The notes under the pieces were generated by a model. The model ran no database searches. It was not told where the DNA came from and saw only the letters and a list, made by a program, of their open reading frames with translations. The position numbers were made by a program, and so were the translations under genes. Below are positions 48,471 through 58,328 of a stretch of 64,000 bases of DNA, piece by piece. Origin of the DNA: Prunus persica (Eukaryota; Streptophyta; Magnoliopsida; Rosales; Rosaceae); NCBI RefSeq assembly GCF_000346465.2, contig NC_034010.1, forward strand, positions 5,172,894-5,236,893, written 5' to 3'. How positions within the stretch are numbered: position 1 is the stretch's first letter; each line of letters begins with the position of its first letter.

Positions 48471-48957
48471 GTAAGTCAGGTACACGAAAAGTTGCTTACA
48501 TATAAAACCATTTCAAAAAATAATACGGCGGTTACATATAACTACGACGTATAAATTACAAAATACGACAGTACGTTTAACTTCGGACGTGGTAAATAAG
48601 TACGACAGTAGTGTTGTAGGTACCGTCGTAGTAAACTCAAAAATTAAAGTACATAAGTAATAACTCGCGTCATGGTAGATCATTTAACACGTCGGTTTTA
48701 TTAATTTACCGACGTGGATTTATGTAATATACGTCGGTAATAACGACGTTGATTTTGCAATGTAAACGGCGGTTTTTTTGTAAGGACCGCCGTTGGTTTT
48801 AAAAATTTATTCTATAAATTTGTCGCTTTCATTCATTTTCGGTTTACATTTAGGGTTCCAAGTTCTTCCTCTCTCAGAGACACTGTCTCTCACATCTCAA
48901 AGACAGTAATTTGGATGTCTTTCTCAAAGAGAAATTGAGCTTACTCGCATCAAATCT

Positions 48958-49203
48958 ATGTCCACAAGAAGAAGCTTGTCAACTAGCCTTCTCACTTCCT
49001 TGATCAAGCCTGATAGGACATTTAGTGCTTCTGAATACTCCTTGCTTTCCATCAAAAGAGATGCAAGCCTGGCCTCCACTCGCTGTCGAAGGAAAGTTCG
49101 CTTCTCAGGGAAATCTGAAGATCAGATGTGCCTGATCCTCTGCTTGATTTTCTTGGCTAAGAAGATCCGTCAGATTTGTGATAGCCTCTTCCTTTATCCG
49201 TAG
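48958..49203 (+). CDS. Small uncharacterised frame near the CACTA right end
   Basis: 81 codons in a block (48840-49380) free of ACGACG motifs, unlike everything around it. It is preceded by a CT-rich leader-like stretch (AGGGTTCCAAGTTCTTCCTC). The frame is open back to 48919. The composition (Ser/Arg/Lys-rich, then hydrophobic) matches nothing I recognise. It may be a captured host fragment, or chance. Confidence 0.2.
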   Translation: MSTRRSLSTSLLTSLIKPDRTFSASEYSLLSIKRDASLASTRCRRKVRFSGKSEDQMCLILCLIFLAKKIRQICDSLFLYP

Positions 49204-50197
49204 AGCTTCAGAAGAAGAAGATGGGTTTCATGAATGCGATAAAGCATGAGCAAACGAATCAGTGCTTTGAACTATACTCTGAACTATACAAGTCAATGCT
49301 TTGAACTATACAAGTCCTGCAGAAAGATAAAGGACCAAACTGTTAAAGAAACTGAAACTATTAAAGAAACCATAAACTAACACGACGCAATATTTGTTTT
49401 GCGACGTGGAATCTTTTCATTTACGTCGTTAGGTTTAATATAACCGACATGGATTTGAATTGTTAAATTATGAATAGAAATTTTTTTCCCGTGACCTTTC
49501 AGTTTATTTTTCAATTACAGTGCTTTATAAATAGAGTTTTTTTTCCTGAGGAAATTTAAAATGAAGGAAATTAATGTTCTGGATTATGTAAAGTTTCTTT
49601 TTTGGATGACAGATTTCAATTCTTGTCATTAAGTAGATCTACCGACGTAGGATAAGAAAATAAAGGAAAAAATTGTTAACAAAAATTCTTATTAAGACGA
49701 CGGTTTAAATTAAAGGTACGACGTATAAAATTAATAAATACGACGTTAAATTTTATAGTACGATTTAAAGATAACGTCGTAGAACTATACGAGAATGACG
49801 TCGATATATTTATATTTTCCGTCGTTGTACATTAATTTAATACGGCGACATTTTGTATTTTAAAGCCGTCGATTTGTTTGTAATTATACGGCGTCTTATA
49901 CGAAAATTTCGTCGTGTTATTTTATGAGTAAAAACGGTGGCTTTTATTGAAATCGTCGTCTTTACTTTCTACGTCGGTCGATTCATAACTTCTGCCGTTC
50001 TTTGTTGGCTTTGATTTTACACTGCGGAAATCTGTTTCAAATAGACGTCGGTTTTTTAATTAGGTACGTCGTTGTTTTTGAACAGCCATTTGAATCTCCA
50101 TTTTTAGTTGTCTAAGGTAGTATTACACGACGGTGTTTTTAGAACCGTCGTCTTTTTAAAAATCACGACGGTTTTCACTTAGACCGTCGTTGTTTTC

Positions 50198-50227
50198 TGG
50201 TCGTCTTTTTCACTTTTTGTAGTAGTG
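50198..50227 (-). repeat. CACTA right terminal inverted repeat
   Basis: Ends TTTTTGTAGTAGTG, the inverse of the left end. Just inside lie paired ACGACGG...CCGTCGT hairpins (50127-50151 and 50165-50190). Confidence 0.9.
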
Positions 50228-50426
50228 CCAATTCGTGAGCCCAATAAGTTGTTCGTCATTCTGACCTAAGCATGACCTAATTGATGCTTGGTCATGATTA
50301 GCTATGCATGAGGTATTGCTTCTGGTGGGATTTGTTGGTGAAGTACAACAGCCAAGAAACTAATTTTCAATTGCAAGTGCTGTAGGTAGAAGTCATATTG
50401 AAATTAGATGTCCCCTTTCTTTTTCC

Positions 50427-50435
50427 CTATAAATA
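50427..50435 (+). promoter_or_regulatory. TATA box of the split solo LTR
   Basis: CTATAAATA followed about 30 bp later by the start of a C-rich leader. It is consistent with the LTR promoter, now separated from its upstream part by the 13-kb CACTA element. Confidence 0.4.
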
Positions 50436-51578
50436 CCACTTCCATTCCAAACACTTTCATCAGTCACGTCTTGGGATTCACAATCCCTCACTTCCAACTC
50501 CTACCAGATCACCCATCCCAGCACAATTCTCACTCAGACATTCATCAACCACAACCTCATACACCTCTCCCAGAAACCACTCCATCCTTCACATTCCCAT
50601 AATTTCCCAAGCACATCCCCATCATTTCCCAAACAAAATCCACACATCCACACCACTCTTCATCTTTGGCTGCAAGCATACATAGTGGAAGCTGTGAGGA
50701 GCTCTTCAACAACATAATTCGTTCTTCACGGGTTTTTCTTACATTCTCAATGTTTTTATTATGATTCAAATGTATTTTCCATTAATGGGGTGTAACTAAT
50801 TACCATAGCTAGCCTGACAAGACAATTTTATGTTTTCAAGTTAATGTTATTCCTTGTTGATTACTTCTAATTTTCTGATCTCATTCACTTGTTCTTAGTT
50901 GAATCTTTATGCATGTTTAAATAGCTGGCCACTATTAACACATGTATGTTGGTTATCTAGTTCAAGTTTACATAAACACCATATGACTCTTGAACTGATT
51001 AGTGAATGAATGGGTATGCATTTAGGACAAACACCATGTTTAAATGTTTACTTGGTTCCTTAGTGTTCTTCTTAGGCTTAATGGATTCAGATTCATAGTT
51101 TAGACTAAACACCATAGCTAATTTGTGTATTCTGAGTAGTTGATTAAAACCAAACACCATATGGATAATCATATATAAGAAAGAACAACTCCAGAAATTG
51201 AATTAATCAACTTAGGTGATTGTTAACTTGTAGCTTAAAATTGGATTGTCATGGTGAAGTTGAACCCCTAGTGCTTGTTTCATTATCTCTAAATTTTCTA
51301 AACATCTATTTGCTGGTCACTTGCTATTTTGCATTCCCTTTTAGTAGTTTTCAGTTACCTGCTATTTTGCATTCTCTTTTAGTAAGTTTTTGCTCCAAAC
51401 AACTAAACTCAACCTTATTTAATTATGTTTAATCTGAGGGTTACTTGTGAGTCTAAGTAGTAGTAATAAGTGTCTTCATCCAAGTCTCTGTGGAACGACC
51501 TAGTTCTTGCATTCCTATACTATAATTGGTTCGTGCACTTGTGAGAAATAGATAGAGTAAAATCTATCCAACAGTCAT

Positions 51579-54090
51579 CTTATGCCACTTATCCCTTGGG
51601 CCTAATAGCCTTTTGGGCTATTTTGTCCATTTCCTTTTAAATCATATTTAAAAGACTAATCCAATATTTCTATATGTCAATATTAATTCCATAACTAATA
51701 TTTTAATATTAATTTAACTATTAACTTATAATTATAGTCTTACGCAATTTGACCCGGTCGAACTATTTGACTTTGTTCAATTGCCCTAGTCAACATGTTG
51801 AGTTTTGACCGTTGACTTTGACATTTGATTATCAACCATTGACTTGTGTCTCCTCATTTCATTTATCCTAATTTGTACCTCTAATCACATTCTTTGGGTG
51901 TGCAAATCCGTAGGTTCCCTTTAGCAAGGTAGTGGGTTGACTCAACTCCTTTGAGATTATATACAAATTAAATTCCACAATTTAATTCTTCATATTAATA
52001 AAGGTTAATTGAAACCTTTTAGGACATCCACAAACCCTGGTAATCGTCTCGTAGCAAGTCACAATTATCTGTGCTAAATGAGACGTTGTGAAAGAATCAA
52101 TTCAAATTGGAATGACTGTGCAATTGAATCATTCTCTTATGTCAATACTCCTTATTCACATTATTAGATCATGGAATCCGATTGTCAATATCCTAATATG
52201 AATCATTCCTTTTATATGATTATCCTGTTAAGATTTGAAGACTTCTTCTTTTAAGTCTTATCCATTACTCTATCATATCTTGGAGTATTCTCTCACCTTT
52301 ACTGAGAGTAGAGATTCCTTGTTGTACATTCATTTGCTTCCATGACTCTATTGAGAATCCTAATGAGCACCTTTAAGCTATGCCTAATTCAGCATAACCA
52401 TATAGTACTCTCAAAGATTAACAACATAGCCACAAAAAATCTATGATGCCTTAGGTCTAAAGATTTGTTTGCACCATTGCAATTTATGTGTTCTAGCTTG
52501 ACATGTGAGTAAAGACTTCCATGTTGTAACTCATGTGTTGGATTGCGTTCAGTGTACTTGTTCTTCTACAAGTACCTACACACATATCGATGTGTCTCCA
52601 CACTTAATGACTTGAGACCTTACCATTCCCTACATATAGAGATGATACTGTGTGTACTGGTCTATGCGGAATATTGATGCCCAATCAATATTCCTATGAC
52701 TAGGAACATATTCTGGATTTAGGGATAATGAGAACTCTCCATGTATGCAATCTCATTACATAGCTCTCATATCCACTTGTGTATTCCTTGGACTATGGTT
52801 GTTCTATATATTGAAAGATAATATAGGATGATTTAATATATAAAACAACCTTTCTTGTCCAAAGATAACATAATATATCTTTTATCAAAGATGTCCTTAA
52901 CTCTAACTATGACATAATTAGTTGGCTTTAATGGCATATTTTTAACACTCCACCTTATTTGATATTGGCTTGGGTAACCGTGACAGGTTGCTAGATGTCA
53001 CTCATGGTTTGTGGAAGCCCTGAGGACATGTCATAACTATGTTATCATAATAGGGAGAATTAAAAGAGGTTTTAATTTACAACCGATTAAGGAAGAGTCC
53101 GAATCGCCTACTACCTTTCCGATTAGAACCTAAAGGATTGCACACCCATAAAGGTAAGAAATGGAAAATTAATTAGGAGATGATGAAAAAATATTAATTA
53201 GTTAATAGAGATTAATTAATTAATCAAAGCTTGGGACTTGTATTAGACATAAAATTAGTTTTAGAAGTTCAAGGCCTATTGGGGTTGGATCTATTAGGCT
53301 TATAAGATGAGTTGTGTATGACAACTTAAATGAAGAAGCCCAAGAAGCCCAATAACAAGGGAATTTCGGCCACATAGTTGAGATGGTGGGTTTTGACCCA
53401 CTTTATGACCCACATGAGTCATTTCAAGTGATATGGGTCATGGGTGACCCAATTGAAATGCATAGCCTATATATAGATAGAGATGGGCATCATCTTTCTC
53501 TCGGGTTTTGGATGATGGGAGGTTAAGGAGGCTACACCATGCTTCTCCTTCCCCTCCACCATAGCCACACAAGGAAGGGTACTAGCACCTCCACCTCCTT
53601 GTGGTTCTTTATCTCCTCCTCCATCCTCTTCCTTTTGGTGTATATCAAGTTAGAGGCCAAATATTTGGTGGCTCTCTTTTGAAGAATCATTTGATGAAGA
53701 CCCTCCATGGGTGATCAACCTTGAGTTTCGCTCAAGGTAGTGCTACAAAGGTGTAAAGAATTCTCTGCTCTCTCTCTGGTAGTTTGTAAAGTTGTCTAAG
53801 TGCTTCAATTCCTTTAGCCCTAGAGATACTTGGGTTAGAGTTTGTTTTTAAGCTCAAAGTTTTAATCTTTACTTTTGTTGCTTAGAAATTAAGTGTAATA
53901 TCATCTTTGTGGCTTACTGAATCTAGAATATCCTAAGGTTTCCTTCACCCACAAAAAAAATTATTATATGTAACAAAACGATTTATTATTTTTTACTTGT
54001 TATATTATATTATATATTTATTAATTCAAAATAAATATAACTTATTAATTCGGGTTCAGTGATGTGATAACAATACCATTCCTGACCCGT
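51579..54090. other. Non-coding, probably LTR-retrotransposon-derived
   Basis: No frame above about 60 codons makes sense. Wording such as CGATGTGTCTCCACACTTAATGA, the ...CATGTATGCAATCTCATTACAT stretch and a later promoter-like TATATATAG (about 53470) followed by CT-rich leader sequence resembles plant LTR families, but no LTR pair or TSD could be placed. Lineage unresolved. Confidence 0.35.
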
Positions 54091-54164
54091 CACTTTAACT
54101 TTCAGGGTGTAAGGTGAGAATTGACCATTGTTTCAGAGGCCACTAGAATAAGTAAGGCTTAAAG

Positions 54165-54285
54165 GCACGAAAAAGACCCACCTTTGTGCTGAAATGTGTC
54201 ACATATGAATAATAATAATAATAAATATTTATTTTCAAAAATATTTTTTTTAAATATTGTTTTTTTTCTTTCTCCATCTCTCTCC

Positions 54286-54348
<63 letters not shown>

Positions 54349-55440
54349 CTTCCCAACCAACCGATTCCATATTCCCCAGCACCAGCCCCCAACCCATCAA
54401 CCCTTACTGCCCCTCGCCCTTCCCCTGACCACCCCCTCCCCTCTGCTCCCTACCTACCGAAACTTCTTTACGCACCCACCCTACATCCTAAGACCACCCC
54501 TCCCACATCCTCATAAAGAATTTTGCCATATCCTCCCATATCCAAAACTGCTCAGCCCTATTTTTTTTATTTCTCAATTCTCACCACCAAACACCATATT
54601 GTTGTGTTTTATTTGATTTGGGAACCAAAAGTCTCCAAATACCAAAATAATGTCCTGCACCATATGAAATTTTTTTTCTCATCAGACCCAGAGAGACAGA
54701 GAGAGATAAAGGGAGAGGAGTTTGGGTTTGGGGATGAAGAACAACATGGTGGCTTTATGGGTTTTCTAAGATGATGGGTGGTCATTGGGTGCATTATGAA
54801 TTTGGGTGCATAATTAGTGGGTCAATTTTAGGATTTTGAAGGTAGTGGGTTTTGGGATTTTTGATTTGGTTTATTTGATTCTGGAAGGTAGTGGGTTTTG
54901 GCAATAAGAATTGAATTCATGAGAGGGAGAAAGACAAGTCATGGGGGCATGGCTTTTGAGTGCTCTATCTGTCATGGATATACATATTTAGATTTAGGGA
55001 TTTGGAAATCAATGGAAGAAGAAAAGAGAGAGGGGCGGGGGTTGGGTTGTGTCGTGGGTGGGTAGCTGTTTGGGTGGGGAGGGGCGGGGCTGTGATGGTT
55101 GCCCCCAAGTGGGTTGGTGAAGGAGGGTGGGTGTCGGGTACAGAGAGAGAAGAGGGAATTAATTTTCTAAATATTTTTTCCTATTTGTAAAATATTTTTA
55201 AATAAAACATTTTGTTGGTTTTTCACATGTGGCACTTACATGGCATACATTTCTTCAAAAGGGTGGGTCCTATTTATGCAATGTCATCATTTTTTTAACA
55301 GAACTTTTAACAAAGTTAACGTTGGGGGGCAAAGTGAATCACCAAACCTTGGTCAATGGGGCACTTTGGGTCATTTTAACTTTCAAAGAGTAAAGTGAGA
55401 ATTGACCATAGTTTCAGGGGGCACTACAGTAAATAAGCCT
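54165..55440. mobile_element. MULE-like element 1 (left end rearranged)
   Basis: The right end (55203-55440) has the family signature: GTGGCACTTACATGGCATACATTTC, AAAGGGTGGGTC, CACTTTGGGTCATTTTAACTTTCAAAGAGTAAAGTGAG and GGGGGCACTAC. On the left only the inner part is inverted as expected (AGACCCACCTTTGTGCTGAAATGTGTC, 54168-54200). The outer part (54092-54160) is in the same orientation as the right end, so it has been flipped or belongs to another copy. Interior: a long CT run and low-complexity sequence; no gene. Confidence 0.5.
54284..54345 (+). repeat. (CT)n microsatellite
   Basis: Near-perfect TC repeat of about 55-60 bp. It creates spurious long frames on both strands (SLSLSL or RERERE). 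Confidence 0.95.
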
Positions 55441-56259
55441 CATTTTAATTAACAAAAGTGCCCCTAAAACTATAATCAAATCTCACTTTACTCCTTGAAA
55501 GTTAAAGTGACCCAAAGTGCCTTCTTGACCAAGGTTTGGTGGTTCACTTTGCCTCTATCTTTAACTCTGTTAACAACGTTGACATGGCACAAACTAGACC
55601 CACCCTTTTGTTGAAATGTATGCCAAGTAAGTGCTACGTATGTAAAATATTTTATTAAAAAAAATTAACAAATAGATAAAAAATATTTAGAAAATTAATT
55701 TTTTGTCTTTTTCCCTCTTTCACTCTTTATACTAGACCCATCCCCCCACCCAAAAAACCACCCACCCATGACACACACCCATCCTTACCCACCACAAACC
55801 CATAACCACTCCTACCTCCCACAAACCTACATAAACATAAAAAAAATTCTTTTGTTTCCAATGTCCAAATTAGAACATAAGGGGCAGAAGATGACCACTG
55901 CAATGGTCCTCAAAACTCCGAATGTGGATTCGATTCAAAATTTGAAAAATCATTAGCACCAAAATTGAGAGGCGAAGGTAATGATGGTTCACCTTCTTGG
56001 TCTTCTTCAACAGATGGTGAGTATACACAGTTGGATTTGGCAAAGAAGAATCTGAAGACATATCTAGGGTTTTGAGAGGTGAAGATGGTGAAGACCCATT
56101 TGCATTTTCTGGCATAGACACCAAGGCATGGTCATCTATGCGAGAGCATATATTTCACCTGCCAATAAGAAGATGACACGTGAAAAAAGATTACTCCTTA
56201 GGTCAAACTAATTATCCTAATTAATTCTTATTTAATTAGAAAAATTATCTTTGATTTAA

Positions 56260-56742
56260 GGGTGTGTTTACTAATCAGGAATTGAATTTCGCATATGAAG
56301 GATTCCTGCATTTATTTCACATTAAGGAATTGAAAAGTAAGTGGGGCCCACAAAAAATTAGGAATTGAATTCCTGATTTTGGAGGAATTCAATTCTTGGG
56401 TGGGATGTGATATTCTAATTCCTGGAGAACTAACCCATTAGCAATTCATTTTTTTTTACCTATTATATTCTCACAAAATATTCAAATTTTCAAATTTTCC
56501 ATCTACCTTAACCCAACAATGAGGATATTTGAGTAATTAGTACCACTCATACCCCAATTCCATATGATTTAGTAAACAATTTCAATAGGAATCCGAAATC
56601 TAATTCCCCTCAATCCATATGCTTTAGTAAACAACTTCAATAGGAATCCGAAATCTAATTCTCCTCAATCTAACTCCTCCTCAGTTCAATTCATCTTCAA
56701 TTCAATTCCTCCTAATCCAATTACGGATTAGTAAACATGCTA
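56260..56742. mobile_element. PIF/Harbinger-like MITE, 483 bp
   Basis: Ends GGGTGTGTTTACTAATC and, inverted, TAGCATGTTTACTAATCC. The flanking 3-bp repeat TAA (56257-56259 and 56743-56745) is the PIF/Tourist target duplication. Internal GGAATTGAATT/AATTCAATTCC motifs are also inverted. It is inserted in MULE-like element 2. Confidence 0.55.
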
Positions 56743-56945
56743 TAAGATAGGAATATCTCCCTAAATCAAGGAACCCATCTTCACCAAATCTCTTGGAGTA
56801 ATTCCTATCATCTTTTTGGGGAAGAATAATCCTAACCAAATAAGGATTATTCTTCCAAAACTCTACCACACAAGGAGGCTATAAATATATAGCCACACAA
56901 GACATTCAAGGTAATTCTAAAACCTAATTCTAAAACACCACGAAA

Positions 56946-56946
56946 G

Positions 56947-57028
<82 letters not shown>
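56946..57028 (+). repeat. (CT)n microsatellite
   Basis: About 80 bp of TC repeats with one interruption, inside MULE-like element 2. Confidence 0.95.
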
Positions 57029-57030
<2 letters not shown>

Positions 57031-57765
57031 CCCCTCCCCCTATCTCTCCTCACACGCTAAGTACCACCACACATGGCTCCGGCCACCTAGCTCTCCCCGT
57101 AGAGAAAACTCCGTCTAGTTTAGCTATTGCTGCATCTTTTCTTAAAGATCTAATTGAACTTGCTTAGACATCAGAGCTTCTTTGGCTAACACCTCCTGGG
57201 TGTGGTCTTTTACTCCTATTTGTTTCTCATGAATCTAGGAAGAGAGAGAAGGAAGCTCGAAGGGTGAAGAATCTACATGCAAATATTCTCCTGTGAAAAA
57301 TTTGCATAATCAATCTACAACTTCCTTTTTCCGAAAATCGTGTGGGTTTCTGGGAATATTTATTCTGTTTGTGTGGGTTTCTGGGAATATTTTTCCTGTC
57401 TGTGTGGGTTTATGGGTAGGGAGTGGGTGTGTGTCGTGGGTGGTTGGGTGGCTCTTTGGGCAGGAAGGGTCGAGTAGAGAGAGAAAGATGGTGAAAGAGA
57501 AATGAGAAAAAAATAATATTTTTTCCTATTTGTTAAATTTTTTTTTTCCAAATATGGCACTTACGTGGCATACATTTCAGCAAAAGAATGAGTCTCATTC
57601 GTGCTGTATCAGCTTTTTTAACATAATTTTTTAACACAGTTAATAATGGGAGGAAAAATGAATTATTAAACCTTAATCAAAATGGCATTCTGAGTCACTT
57701 TAACTTTCAAAGAGTAAAGTAAAATTTGACTATAATTTTAAGGGCACTACAATAATTAATTCTTT

Positions 57766-58328
57766 AAAAAATTATCAATCAAATCTCACCATCGCAATAA
57801 TTAGCTAAATGAGTAACTTTAATAATCCATCACTTGGACTCCCTTTCATTTCAAAACCACATCACTTTTGAAGTCGCTTCATTTCAAAATCCCATCACTT
57901 TAAATTCCCTTCCGCTTCAAAGTGACACAACCTAAAAGTTTGAATTGTATACAATCAGATTGTAAAAATTACAAACGTGACAACAAAGGAAAAAACAAGA
58001 AAGAAGAAGATGACAAAAAACAAAAAACAAAAAGGAAGCTACAAGAACCGAAACGTGTCACATGCTGGACCATTCTCATTTCCAATCAACAGAGAGAAAC
58101 GGACACACAAGCGAAAAGTCAGACATATTGACACAGAAAAGTCCAACTCTCATGGCTGCTGAGTCATGACAGAAGGAAATACTTGGCGACTTCTGAATAA
58201 ATTAATTGCAATTGCAACTTGCAAGTCTCTGTACTCATTTATCTGCACTTTCCTGCTTTTCTATTGCCCATCCATTACACAGTTTTTGTAGATTGAGTCG
58301 AGTTTCTTCTGATTTCTGATATGAAAAA
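57766..58328 (+). promoter_or_regulatory. Upstream region and 5' leader of the P450 gene
   Basis: AT-rich, with A-rich purine tracts at 57970-58040 and a C/T-rich leader before the ATG. No clear TATA box. Upstream of it lies the MULE-like element, so the gene's intact proximal promoter is at most about 560 bp. Confidence 0.35.

Larger units (their letters stand above)
37006..50227 (-). mobile_element. CACTA (En/Spm) DNA transposon, 13.2 kb
   Basis: The left end is CACTACTACAAAAAAG; the right end, inverted, is CACTACTACAAAAAGT. Similarity extends about 30 bp inward. Both sides carry the 3-bp TSD CCA (37003-37005 and 50228-50230), as CACTA elements produce. Two genes run on the minus strand: a TNPA/Ulp1 fusion (47424-43749) and a TNP2-type transposase (41787-38450). 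An ACGACG/CGTCGT motif is repeated across the whole element, far beyond the usual subterminal zones. The element lies inside a solo LTR. Confidence 0.95.
36694..51573 (+). mobile_element. Solo LTR (about 1.66 kb) split by a CACTA element
   Basis: Starts TGATCAATGC at 36694 and ends CTATCCAACA at 51573, flanked by the 5-bp repeat GTCAT (36689-36693 and 51574-51578). Removing the CACTA insertion and one TSD copy leaves about 1655 bp with no coding sequence. A TATA box (CTATAAATA, 50427-50435) is followed by a leader-like CA/CT-rich tract, as in an LTR. The right end resembles the CTGTGGAACGACC...TTCGTGCACTTG sequence common near plant LTR-retrotransposon ends. The TG...CA ends plus TSD make a solo LTR likely; lineage not determined. 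Confidence 0.55.
55441..57765. mobile_element. MULE-like element 2
   Basis: Terminal inverted repeats of about 200 bp. The left (55447-55640) reads AAGTGCCCCTAAAACTATAATC, CTTTACTCCTTGAAAGTTAAAGTGA, GACCCACCCTTTTGTTGAAATG, and the right (57545-57765) is its inverse. It is the same family as element 1 and abuts it head to head. The interior holds a (CT)n run, a TATA-bearing LTR-like patch (56880-56900), a MITE and no intact gene. Exact ends are uncertain to about 10 bp and no TSD was confirmed. Confidence 0.6.

Noticed and set aside
50398..50685. 95-codon Pro/His/Ser-rich frame after the CACTA element
   Set aside because: It lies in the CA/CT-rich leader directly downstream of an LTR TATA box; more likely untranslated.
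54143..54616. Several 77-119-codon frames on both strands (Ser-Leu or Arg-Glu repeats)
   Set aside because: They are translations of the (CT)n microsatellite; no conserved sequence on either side.
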